Shown: piece after piece, positions 1 through 5,890 of the stretch | How the letters are laid out: each line of letters starts with the position of its first letter | Position numbering within the stretch: position 1 is the first letter of the stretch | From: Solirubrobacterales bacterium | GTDB lineage: Bacteria > Actinomycetota > Thermoleophilia > Solirubrobacterales > Solirubrobacteraceae | Direction of reading: 5' to 3' | NCBI GenBank assembly: GCA_013696535.1 | Contig: JACCYI010000196.1 | Coordinates: 1-6,267, forward strand | Length of the DNA stretch: 6,267 nt | Made by a program: the position numbers and the translations under genes | The notes under the pieces: model-generated | Databases searched by the model: none | Seen by the model: the letters and a program-made list of their open reading frames with translations, nothing else | Told to the model about the DNA's origin: nothing

Positions 1-162
1 GTGCGCGGTCGCGTGATCGCGGCGCTCCTGGCGGGCGAGGCCGGGCGGGGCTGCGAAGGAGTCGAGCCCGAGCGCCTCGAGCGCGTGCTGGCCGGCCTCG
101 AGCGCGACGGCCTGCTCGGCCGCGACACGGCGGGCAACCCGGTGCTGCCCGGCCTTGCATGA
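1..162 (+). CDS. mutY: C-terminal fragment of a probable A/G-specific adenine glycosylase (MutY-like); 5' end outside window
   Basis: Frame 1 is open from the first base and ends at a TGA at 160-162, giving 53 residues of a C-terminus. The tail begins with RGRVIAALL and continues with a helix-rich segment, ERLERVLAGLERDGLLGRD, that ends in a short strand-like stretch. This looks like a small winged-helix-type tail. As remembered from family members, an RGR-[VI]-hydrophobic-x-AL segment followed by a 'short helix, L..L..DGL' element is typical of the end of actinobacterial MutY, which removes adenine mispaired with 8-oxoguanine. The catalytic helix-hairpin-helix domain and the iron-sulfur cluster would lie upstream and cannot be seen, so the assignment rests on the tail alone. 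The GTG at position 1 is probably an internal valine codon. The stop overlaps the start region of the next rightward gene. Alternative: the end of another winged-helix protein. Confidence 0.5.
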   Translation: MRGRVIAALLAGEAGRGCEGVEPERLERVLAGLERDGLLGRDTAGNPVLPGLA

Positions 163-164
163 CC

Positions 165-170
165 TATCCT
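165..170 (+). promoter_or_regulatory. Candidate -10 box (TATCCT) for the DivIVA-like gene
   Basis: TATCCT matches TATAAT at four of six positions, including the key T-A...T. It lies 8 nt before the GTG at 179, the distance expected if transcription begins at or next to the start codon (leaderless mRNA). No Shine-Dalgarno-like sequence precedes the GTG. No good -35 hexamer is seen 16-18 nt upstream. The gene may also be read from the upstream gene, so this is only a candidate. Confidence 0.3.
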
Positions 171-178
171 CGCCCGCC

Positions 179-805
179 GTGGAGCTCGACCGTCCCTTCA
201 TCGAAAAGCGTGACTTCCCTGTCAAGCGGCGGGGATTCGATCCCGAAGCCGTCGCGGCGCACCTCGCCACGCTGGCCGACCGGTTCGACGCGTTGCAGCG
301 CCCGCCCAGGTCCGAGTCGCTCGCCGGCGCCGCATCGGACCGCGTCCGGGTCATCGTCGAGGCCGCGGAGCGTAGCGTCGCCGACATGGGTCACGAAGCC
401 GAAGTCGAGCGCGGCCGGATACTCGACGCTTCCCATCGCGAGGCGGACGAGCACCTCGCTCACGTCGCACGAGCGACCGCATCGATGCTCGAGCGGGTGG
501 CGCTCCTCGAGCAGGAGTTCGCTGCTCTGCTGGACGTCGTGCGCACGAGCGCGACGCGGCTGACCGCGGAGCTCGCCGCGCTGGAGGGCGCGGTGCAGGA
601 GCTACGAGAGACCCCTTCACCGCCGGCCCCGGAGATCGAGCGCGAGCCGCCGCCCCCGGACGCCGACGGCGCGCGTCTGATCGCGCTGAACATGGCGCTC
701 AGCGGAACCCCGCGCGAAGAGACCGAGCGCTACCTGGCCGAGAACTTCGACACGATCGACTTGAACGGTCTGCTCGACGACGTGTACGTCCGCGCCGATC
801 AGTGA
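179..805 (+). CDS. DivIVA-domain coiled-coil protein with conserved C-terminal tail
   Basis: The protein has 208 residues from the GTG at 179. Residues 13-29 (FPVKRRGFDPEAVAAHL) match the N-terminal membrane-targeting DivIVA-type motif, in which F/Y-x-x-x-x-R-G-[YF]-D-x-x-x-V precedes a coiled coil. A long, Ala/Glu/Arg-rich, mostly helical segment with no Gly or Pro breaks runs from about 54 to 144 and is likely a coiled coil. A Pro/Glu-rich linker (about 145-163) leads to a distinct tail, ARLIALNMALSGTPREETERYLAENF (165-190), followed by an acidic end. Family members (DivIVA, Wag31, SepIVA) organise growth or division sites at the inner membrane. The exact role here is unknown. Start choice: a TTG at 155 would add eight residues, but GTG 179 begins just before the conserved VELDRP..EKRDFPV block and has a -10-like box 8 nt upstream. 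The stop overlaps the next start (GTGA at 802-805), suggesting translational coupling. Confidence 0.8.
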   Translation: MELDRPFIEKRDFPVKRRGFDPEAVAAHLATLADRFDALQRPPRSESLAGAASDRVRVIVEAAERSVADMGHEAEVERGRILDASHREADEHLAHVARATASMLERVALLEQEFAALLDVVRTSATRLTAELAALEGAVQELRETPSPPAPEIEREPPPPDADGARLIALNMALSGTPREETERYLAENFDTIDLNGLLDDVYVRADQ

Positions 806-2325
806 GGCAACTCATCGAAGCACCGCCCGAGCTGGCGGCGCTGCGCGGCCGGCTTCAGGAGATCGCCGACCTACAGGGGATCGTCCAGCTGCTGCGGTGG
901 GACCAGGCCACGATGATGCCGCCCGCGGGCGCCGCAACCCGCGCCGAGCGCTCCGCCACGCTTGACCGGGCCCTCCATGAGAAGCTGGTCTCTCCAGAGC
1001 TCGGGCGGCTGCTCGAAGGCCTCGAGCCGTGGGCTGCAGGCGAGCATCCCGATTCGGACGACGCGCGCCTGGTCTGGTGGGCCCGGCGCGACCACGAGAA
1101 GGCCGCCCGGGTTCCGGCGGACCTCTCGGCCGACTTGAGCCGCGCCGCCGCGCTCGGCCAGGCCGCCTGGCTCGACGCCCGCGACCATGCGGACTTCGGT
1201 CGCTTCAGCGACGCGCTCGAGCGCCACCTCGAGCTCCGTCACCGCTACGTCGGCTGCTTCGAGGGGGTCGAGCACCCCTATGACGTCCTGCTCGACGACT
1301 TCGAGCCCGGGATGCGCACGTCCGAGGTGGTTGCGCTGCTCGCCGACCTGCGCGCCGGGCTCGCTCCCCTGGTGTCCGCCACCGCGCAGGACGATCGTCC
1401 CCGCAACGACGGCGTCTTCGACGGCCCGTTCGGCGTTCCCGCGCAGCGAGCGGCGATCGAGGGGGTCCTCGCCGGGATCGGATTCGATCCGGGCGCCTGG
1501 CGGCTTGACCCCGCCCCGCACCCCTTCGCCTCGGGCGTCGGGCGAGGAGACACGCGGATCACGCTGCGCTACGACGAGCACGACTTCGGCATGGCGTTCT
1601 ACTCGGCCCTGCACGAGTTCGGCCACGGGCTCTACGCCGCCGGAACCGATCCCGGCCTCGATCGAACGACCCTCGACCGGCCGGTGTCGCTCGGCGTGCA
1701 CGAATCACAGAGCCGCCTGTGGGAAAACCTCGTCGGGCGTTCACGTCCCTTCTGCGACTGGCTGCTTCCCAAGCTGCGCCTGACGCTCGGCTCCCGCCTC
1801 GGGAGTCTTGATGCCAGCGGGCTCTTCCGGGCGGTCAACGCCGTCTCGCGCTCGCTCATCCGCGTGGAAGCGGACGAGACGACCTACAACCTGCACATCG
1901 TCATGCGGTTCGAGCTCGAGCTGGCACTGCTCGAGGGCGAACTCGCCGTCGCGGAACTGCCCGACGCCTGGAACGCACGAATGGTCAGCCTCTTCGGGGT
2001 CGAGGTCCCGGACGACGGCGCCGGCGTGCTGCAGGACACCCACTGGGGGATCGGGGCGATCGGCTACTTCGCCACCTACACGCTCGGCAATCTCATGGCC
2101 GCGCAGCTCTGGCCGAAGGTGCGAAGCGACCTGCCAGACCTGGACGAGTCGATCGCGGCCGGCGACTTCGCGCCGCTGCGCGGGTGGCTGGGCGAGCACA
2201 TCCACCGTCACGGCCGGAAGTTCGCGTTGCGTGAGCTCCTGGCGAAGGTCACGGGCGAGGAGCTGAGCCCGGAGCCGTTCCTGCGCTACCTCCGGGCCAA
2301 GCTCGTCGAATCGGGTCAGCTCTAG
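802..2325 (+). CDS. M32-family zinc metallocarboxypeptidase (thermostable carboxypeptidase Taq type)
   Basis: This 507-residue protein matches the family's usual length of about 500. It is a cytoplasmic metallopeptidase that removes C-terminal amino acids from peptides, generally with broad specificity. The zinc site is complete. HEFGH at 271-275 supplies two His ligands and the catalytic Glu272. HESQSR at 300-305 supplies Glu301, 30 residues after the first His, the same spacing as in the Pyrococcus enzyme. Other M32 signatures are in order: WDQATMMP (33-40), HPF (240-242), GDTR (249-252) before RYDE, DETTYNLHI (358-366), GVLQDTHW (408-415) followed by GYFATYTLGN, and a C-terminal block beginning HGRKFALRELL. 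There is no signal peptide. The GTG start overlaps the DivIVA-like gene's TGA and has no Shine-Dalgarno, so translation is probably coupled. The stop overlaps the stop of the opposing hydrolase gene. Confidence 0.96.
   Translation: MRQLIEAPPELAALRGRLQEIADLQGIVQLLRWDQATMMPPAGAATRAERSATLDRALHEKLVSPELGRLLEGLEPWAAGEHPDSDDARLVWWARRDHEKAARVPADLSADLSRAAALGQAAWLDARDHADFGRFSDALERHLELRHRYVGCFEGVEHPYDVLLDDFEPGMRTSEVVALLADLRAGLAPLVSATAQDDRPRNDGVFDGPFGVPAQRAAIEGVLAGIGFDPGAWRLDPAPHPFASGVGRGDTRITLRYDEHDFGMAFYSALHEFGHGLYAAGTDPGLDRTTLDRPVSLGVHESQSRLWENLVGRSRPFCDWLLPKLRLTLGSRLGSLDASGLFRAVNAVSRSLIRVEADETTYNLHIVMRFELELALLEGELAVAELPDAWNARMVSLFGVEVPDDGAGVLQDTHWGIGAIGYFATYTLGNLMAAQLWPKVRSDLPDLDESIAAGDFAPLRGWLGEHIHRHGRKFALRELLAKVTGEELSPEPFLRYLRAKLVESGQL
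2322..2325. other. Convergent stop codons sharing a CTAG tetranucleotide
   Basis: The carboxypeptidase ends with TAG at 2323-2325 on the plus strand. The opposing hydrolase ends with TAG read from 2324 to 2322 on the minus strand. The palindrome CTAG therefore holds both stop codons, and the two coding regions overlap by four bases. No intergenic space exists for a conventional intrinsic terminator, so the transcripts of the two genes must overlap unless Rho or another mechanism ends them inside the coding sequences. Confidence 0.95.
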
Positions 2326-3305
2326 GCCGGCTCGCGGATGAGCTCCATGGTCGAGCAGTGGACCCCGCCGCCGTTCTTGTGGATCTCGTCGTAGGGAACG
2401 GTCACGACCTCCACCCCGCGGCGCGCGAGGCGCTCACCCGTACGTGGGCTGCCCTCGGCCATCAGCACCCGCCCGGGCGCCAGACAGAGCGCGTTCAGGG
2501 CCCAGACCTCACTCGGATCGGGGTGGATGGCCTCGATTCCCCTGGCCTGCAGGTCCTCGAGGAACCAGAAGGGCAACCCCGGTGCGTCGACGAGCGCCTT
2601 GTCCACGTCGACCATCGCGAGATGGAGGTCGAGATGGATCGTGTAGCCGCTCAGGGGCACCACCACGAGCTCCATGCCGAGCCTCGCGAGGACAGACTTG
2701 AGCTGGCTCGCGCCTTCCGCGTTGCAGCGGATGGACGTGCCGAACGCCGCAACGCCCGGAGCGAGCTTGACGAACGAGCCGCCCTCGGCGGTCGCGGTGC
2801 CGGTGAGCGTCGCCAGGACGGGAAGTCCGAGGCCGGCGATGGTGCGCGTGATGTCCGCCTCCTCACCGCGGCGCATCCGGACGGCCATTCGCAGCACTAT
2901 CGCCCCGCCGGGCACCGTGACCAGCGGATCGCGCACGTAGACCGACTTCGTGTAGCGCCCCCCGAGCGGCTCGGCGGCCACCACTTCGACGCCCTCGGCG
3001 CGCAGGGCCGAGGTCAGGCCGTCGTGCTGCGCGCGGACAAGATAGGAGTCCGGCGGCTTGCGGTCGGTCCAGTACCAGCCGCCCTGGGGATCCACCAGGG
3101 CTTGGGCCTCCTCGTCCCAGGCCCCGGCGTCTATGCGCTCGAGCTCGTCGCCCGGTCGACGGACGAGGACCTTGCGCAGGCGGCCCACCTCGTCCCACGC
3201 ACCCCAGCGCTCGCCCCAGACCTCGGCGACCTCATCCAGGAAGGGCGGCTCGGCGGCCGTGGCCATCAGCCTCTGGTGCGCATCTGCCGGCCCGAGCTCG
3301 GTCAT
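2322..3305 (-). CDS. Amidinotransferase-fold hydrolase, arginine deiminase / dimethylarginine dimethylaminohydrolase type
   Basis: This 327-residue protein belongs to the guanidino-group-modifying superfamily, which hydrolyses arginine or methylated arginines to citrulline, or transfers amidino groups. The expected catalytic set is visible: Asp126 in VRD, Glu174 in EGGS, His224 and Asp226 in HLD, and the nucleophile Cys317 in GGGVHCST near the C-terminus. The N-terminal RLRKVLVRRPG (42-52) and the central block FGTSIRCNAEGASQL (188-202) are also typical. The size and the short C-terminal HCS region are closer to DDAH and small 'amidinotransferase' proteins than to classical arginine deiminases of about 410 residues. 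One oddity is EGGS in place of the common EGGD. The substrate cannot be assigned from sequence. The ATG at 3305 is used with no Shine-Dalgarno; Met14 is an alternative start. The gene is divergent from the RraB-like gene and convergent with the M32 peptidase gene. Confidence 0.88.
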   Translation of the reverse strand: MTELGPADAHQRLMATAAEPPFLDEVAEVWGERWGAWDEVGRLRKVLVRRPGDELERIDAGAWDEEAQALVDPQGGWYWTDRKPPDSYLVRAQHDGLTSALRAEGVEVVAAEPLGGRYTKSVYVRDPLVTVPGGAIVLRMAVRMRRGEEADITRTIAGLGLPVLATLTGTATAEGGSFVKLAPGVAAFGTSIRCNAEGASQLKSVLARLGMELVVVPLSGYTIHLDLHLAMVDVDKALVDAPGLPFWFLEDLQARGIEAIHPDPSEVWALNALCLAPGRVLMAEGSPRTGERLARRGVEVVTVPYDEIHKNGGGVHCSTMELIREPA

Positions 3306-3314
3306 CCGAGGCGG

Positions 3315-3320
3315 AGACTA
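3315..3320 (-). promoter_or_regulatory. Candidate -10 box (TAGTCT, minus strand) for the amidinotransferase-fold gene
   Basis: On the minus strand TAGTCT fits the TAnnnT pattern and ends 9 nt before the ATG at 3305. No Shine-Dalgarno-like purine run precedes the ATG, so a leaderless or very short-leader transcript is plausible. No convincing -35 hexamer is seen at 16-18 nt. This element lies back to back with the promoter candidate for the RraB-like gene. Confidence 0.3.
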
Positions 3321-3326
3321 TTCGAG

Positions 3327-3355
3327 TTGCCGGGCCCGGCGGCACGGGCTACCTT
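3327..3355 (+). promoter_or_regulatory. Candidate sigma-70-type promoter for the RraB-like gene
   Basis: A TTGCCG hexamer (3327-3332; four of six matches to TTGACA) is separated by exactly 17 nt from TACCTT (3350-3355; TAnnnT pattern). Seven bases later comes the in-frame GTG at 3363, so the predicted transcription start falls on or beside the start codon. This matches a leaderless mRNA, which is common in actinobacteria, and there is no Shine-Dalgarno. The spacer contains the palindrome at 3329-3340. Confidence 0.5.
3329..3340. repeat. Perfect 12-bp palindrome (GCCGGGCCCGGC) in the divergent intergenic region
   Basis: GCCGGGCCCGGC equals its own reverse complement. It overlaps the 3' part of the candidate -35 box and the spacer of the RraB-like gene's promoter, and lies just upstream of the candidate -10 of the divergent hydrolase gene. 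A slightly offset inverted repeat, TGCCG/CGGCA (3328-3332 and 3340-3344), surrounds the same centre region. The position suits an operator controlling both genes. GC-only palindromes are not rare in a 70% GC genome, so the functional reading is inference. Confidence 0.4.
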
Positions 3356-3362
3356 CGCTCGT

Positions 3363-3731
3363 GTGTTCAAGAAGCCCGGGGACTACCGCATCGTCCTGGA
3401 AGCGACCGAGCCGAGCCTCGAGGATCTCCGCCTGCTGGACCTTCTGCGCTCGGAGCACGAGGCTGACCTGTCACGCCCGCGCAACGTGCGGCTCTTCATG
3501 TCGTTCCCGAGCGAGGCCGCCGCGTTCGAGGCGGGCAAGCTCCTGCATTCGGGGCGTTTCAGCGTCGTGGGGCTCGAGCCGACCGAATCGGACGACCGCT
3601 GGGGAGTGCGCGCCGAGGGGCGGCTGCAGGTCGATCACGTCAACGTCGGCGACTTCCGCGGCCGCTTCGAGGGTGTCGCGCGGTCCTTCGGAGGCGAGCT
3701 GGACCGATGGGAGGCGGCGGCGAGGCCTTAG
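3363..3731 (+). CDS. RraB-like protein (ribonuclease E inhibitor RraB family)
   Basis: This is a small protein of 122 residues. After a short lead-in, residues 41-50 (NVRLFMSFPS) form a strand ending in the 'F-x-F/FP' feature. It is followed by a helix EAAAFEAGKLLHSGRFSVV (51-69), a strand WGVRAEGRLQVDHVNV (80-95) and a C-terminal helix ending in FGGELDRWEAA (109-119). This is the order of the RraB/DUF1260 fold, in which the C-terminal G-G-E-[YL]-D-x-W-E motif is characteristic. In E. coli RraB binds RNase E and alters mRNA decay. That role here is an inference from the family, and no RNase E gene is in the window. The frame is open far upstream, but only as the antisense of the hydrolase gene. 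GTG 3363, 7 nt behind a -10-like box, fits the family's length. The gene converges on ftsH with a 9-bp gap. Confidence 0.75.
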   Translation: MFKKPGDYRIVLEATEPSLEDLRLLDLLRSEHEADLSRPRNVRLFMSFPSEAAAFEAGKLLHSGRFSVVGLEPTESDDRWGVRAEGRLQVDHVNVGDFRGRFEGVARSFGGELDRWEAAARP

Positions 3732-3740
3732 TGTCGTGAA

Positions 3741-5789
3741 TCAGGCTTCGATGCGCTTGGTGGACGCCGGCAGAGCTTCCACCGTCGGAAGCCCCTCGAC
3801 CTCGGTGCCCGGGCGCTCGACGCCCGCCGAGGCGTAGGCCTCCGGCTCGTCGAGGGTCTCGTGCTCGAGCAGGGCGTCGACCATGGAGTCCAGGCGGTGG
3901 CGGTTGACCGCGAGCAGCCGCCCGACCCGGGCGTGGGCCTGATCGGCGATGCGGCGGACCTCCTCGTCGACGATCCGCTGGGTGGTCTCTGAGACCTCGG
4001 AGACGCCCGGGAGCAGCTGGCTGGAGCCGTCGGAGGGGATCACCGCAACCGGTCCGATCTCCGGGCTCATGCCCCAGCGCCCGACCATCGCTCGGGCGAT
4101 CCGGGTGAGCTGCTGGATGTCGGATTCCGCGCCGGTGGTGATGGTCCCGAACACGAGCTCCTCGGCCACCCGGCCGCCCAGAGCGACGTCGATCTTGGCG
4201 AGCAGCGCGTCGAGGTCGTAGTTGAACGGGTCCTCGTCCGGGGCCGAGAGCGTCACTCCGAGGGCCATCCCCCGTGGGATGATCGACACCTTGCGCACCG
4301 GGTCGGCACCCGGCGTGAGCATGCCGACGAGGGCGTGGCCCGCCTCGTGATACGCCGTGACGCGCCGGTTGGACTCAGAGATCAGGATCCCGCGGGGCGC
4401 GCCGAGGATGATCTTCTCGAGGGCTTCCGTGAAGTCGGCGTTCTGAACCTTGTCGTGCTCCTTTCGGGCGGCCAGGAGCGCGGCCTCGTTGGCGACGTTC
4501 GCCAGGTCGGCGCCGACCATGCCGGGGGTGGAGGCCGCGAGGCGGTCGAGGGACACGTCGTCGTCCAGCGGCAGCGAGCGCGTGTGGACGTCGAGGATCA
4601 GGCCCCGGCCGGCCTTGTCGGGGGCCGGCACGGCGACGCGGCGGTCGAAGCGCCCGGGGCGCAGGAGCGCCGCGTCGAGGATCTCCGGCCGGTTCGTGGC
4701 GGCGATGACGATGACGGTCTCGTTGGTCTCGAAGCCGTCCATCTCCGTGAGGATCTGGTTGAGCGTCTGCTCGCGCTCGTCGTTGGCTCCCGAGCCGATC
4801 CCGCTGCCGGAGGAGCGCGAGCGCCCGATGGCGTCGAGCTCGTCGATGAAGATGATCGCCGGGGCGGCTTCCTTGGCGTTCTTGAAGAGGTCGCGGACGC
4901 GAGAGGCACCGACGCCGACGATCGCCTCCACGAACTCAGACGCCGAGATGGAGAAGAACGGGACGCCGGCCTCACCGGCGACCGCGCGGGCCAGCAGCGT
5001 CTTGCCGGTGCCGGGCTGGCCCGAGAGCAGCACGCCACGGGGAATGCGGCCGCCGAGGCGCGAGTACTTCTCGGGATTTTTGAGGAAGTCGACGACCTCG
5101 GTCAGCTCGGCCTTGGACTCGTCGATGCCGGCGACGTCCTTGAACGAGACGCGTTGCTCGGACGGCTCTGCCCGGCGCGCGCGAGAGCGACCGAAACCGC
5201 CCAGTGGGTTCATCCCCCCGCCCTGGCGGGCGGCGCGGCGCGCGAAGTAGACGAACAAGCCGATGATGAGCAGGATCGGGCCGAAGCCCAACAGGATGTT
5301 GGCGATCAGGCCGGGGCCCTGGTTGATGGGCGCCGCGCTGATCTCCACGCCGTTGTCCTGCAGCGTCTTGGAGAGCGTCGCGTCATCGGCGAAGGTCGGA
5401 ATCTCCGTCTTGAAGTTCGCCGCGGGCTTCTCCTTCGAGTTGCCCGGGTACTTGAACGCCTTCTTGAACTCGCCGTCCACGGTCGTGCCCTCCGTGGAGA
5501 TCCGCTTCACGTTCCCGTTCTCCACCTGCTGGAGGAAGACCGGGCTGTAGGGCACCCGGACGGTCGGCTCCGGACGGTTGAAGGCGGCGGCGATCGCGTA
5601 GTTGATCGCGAGCAGGACGAAGACGACGGCGATGGTGGAGGGGCGCATCCGCTGGCGGAGCGTGGTCGGCGGCGTAGGCGGCTTCCCGCGTCCGTCCGGG
5701 CTCGGATCGACCTGCACGCCGTCCTTGCCGCGGGTGAGCGACATGCGTTGACGGCGGGTGCGGGTGGGGTCTGCGGGAGCGGACGGCAT
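3741..5789 (-). CDS. ftsH: ATP-dependent zinc metalloprotease FtsH
   Basis: This 682-residue AAA+ protease is membrane-anchored and, in the known family, degrades misfolded membrane proteins and some regulatory proteins as a hexamer. Residues 1-50 form a basic, Pro-rich cytoplasmic extension. TM1 is about 51-70, the extracytoplasmic FtsH_ext domain about 71-160, and TM2 about 161-183. In the AAA module, Walker A is GQPGTGKT (257-264) and Walker B is IIFIDE (312-317). The second region of homology [20 protein letters not shown] (365-384) carries the arginine fingers R377 and R380. The protease zinc site is HEAGH (481-485) with Asp557 in ESDIQQLT as third ligand, 76 residues later. The C-terminal tail is acidic and low complexity. 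The pore loop reads EAIVGVG (288-294), with Ile290 where most family members have Phe. Start: ATG 5789 with a TACTCT box 11 nt upstream; Met16 (5744) is an alternative. The gene diverges from uvrA. Confidence 0.97.
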   Translation of the reverse strand: MPSAPADPTRTRRQRMSLTRGKDGVQVDPSPDGRGKPPTPPTTLRQRMRPSTIAVVFVLLAINYAIAAAFNRPEPTVRVPYSPVFLQQVENGNVKRISTEGTTVDGEFKKAFKYPGNSKEKPAANFKTEIPTFADDATLSKTLQDNGVEISAAPINQGPGLIANILLGFGPILLIIGLFVYFARRAARQGGGMNPLGGFGRSRARRAEPSEQRVSFKDVAGIDESKAELTEVVDFLKNPEKYSRLGGRIPRGVLLSGQPGTGKTLLARAVAGEAGVPFFSISASEFVEAIVGVGASRVRDLFKNAKEAAPAIIFIDELDAIGRSRSSGSGIGSGANDEREQTLNQILTEMDGFETNETVIVIAATNRPEILDAALLRPGRFDRRVAVPAPDKAGRGLILDVHTRSLPLDDDVSLDRLAASTPGMVGADLANVANEAALLAARKEHDKVQNADFTEALEKIILGAPRGILISESNRRVTAYHEAGHALVGMLTPGADPVRKVSIIPRGMALGVTLSAPDEDPFNYDLDALLAKIDVALGGRVAEELVFGTITTGAESDIQQLTRIARAMVGRWGMSPEIGPVAVIPSDGSSQLLPGVSEVSETTQRIVDEEVRRIADQAHARVGRLLAVNRHRLDSMVDALLEHETLDEPEAYASAGVERPGTEVEGLPTVEALPASTKRIEA

Positions 5790-5890
5790 CGTTGTCAGTG
5801 AGAGTACGCAGGCTCCTCAAGCGGGGCCTAAGGAAGCTTGGACAAGAGGGCGTGGAAGCGTCTGCGGCGGCCGTAGACTGGTTCAGAGTT
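5790..5890. promoter_or_regulatory. Divergent ftsH-uvrA promoter region
   Basis: This 101-bp region must hold the promoters of two divergent genes. On the minus strand, TACTCT (5806 down to 5801) ends 11 nt before the ftsH ATG. On the plus strand, TAGACT (5874-5879; four of six matches to TATAAT) ends 11 nt before the uvrA ATG. Neither has a convincing -35 at 16-18 nt. Neither start has a Shine-Dalgarno at usable spacing: the only purine-rich run, GAGGAG on the ftsH strand, is 23 nt from its ATG. No recognisable LexA/SOS box is seen in front of uvrA. Confidence 0.4.

Noticed and set aside
159..563. An ATG-started frame in an ATGA overlap with the first gene's stop
   Set aside because: The overlap looks attractive for coupling, but the product is a Ser/Arg/Pro-rich shadow without domains. 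The frame starting at 155/179 carries the DivIVA motif and runs through to the next gene's start.
802..3305. A functional pair of carboxypeptidase (releasing arginine) and arginine deiminase-like enzyme
   Set aside because: The genes are convergent, not an operon. M32 enzymes are broad in specificity, and the hydrolase's substrate is unknown. Adjacency alone does not support a pathway.
3723..3750. A possible bidirectional terminator hairpin between the RraB-like gene and ftsH (AGGCCT...AGGCTT)
   Set aside because: It has only six base pairs with one G-U, a loop of about 14 nt and no T-tract on either side.
4335..5801. A 488-codon open frame on the plus strand opposite ftsH
   Set aside because: It is fully antisense to an unmistakable ftsH. 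Its product is Asp/Arg/Gly/Val-rich with no recognisable domain, as expected from the complement of GC-biased codons.
5799..5821. A HAIR-like (HspR operator) inverted repeat upstream of ftsH, TGAGAGT-N9-CCTCAAG
   Set aside because: The right half matches CTTGAGT/ACTCAAG at 6 of 7 positions, but the left half matches only 4 of 7 and the spacer is 9 rather than 7. This is too weak to call without conservation data.
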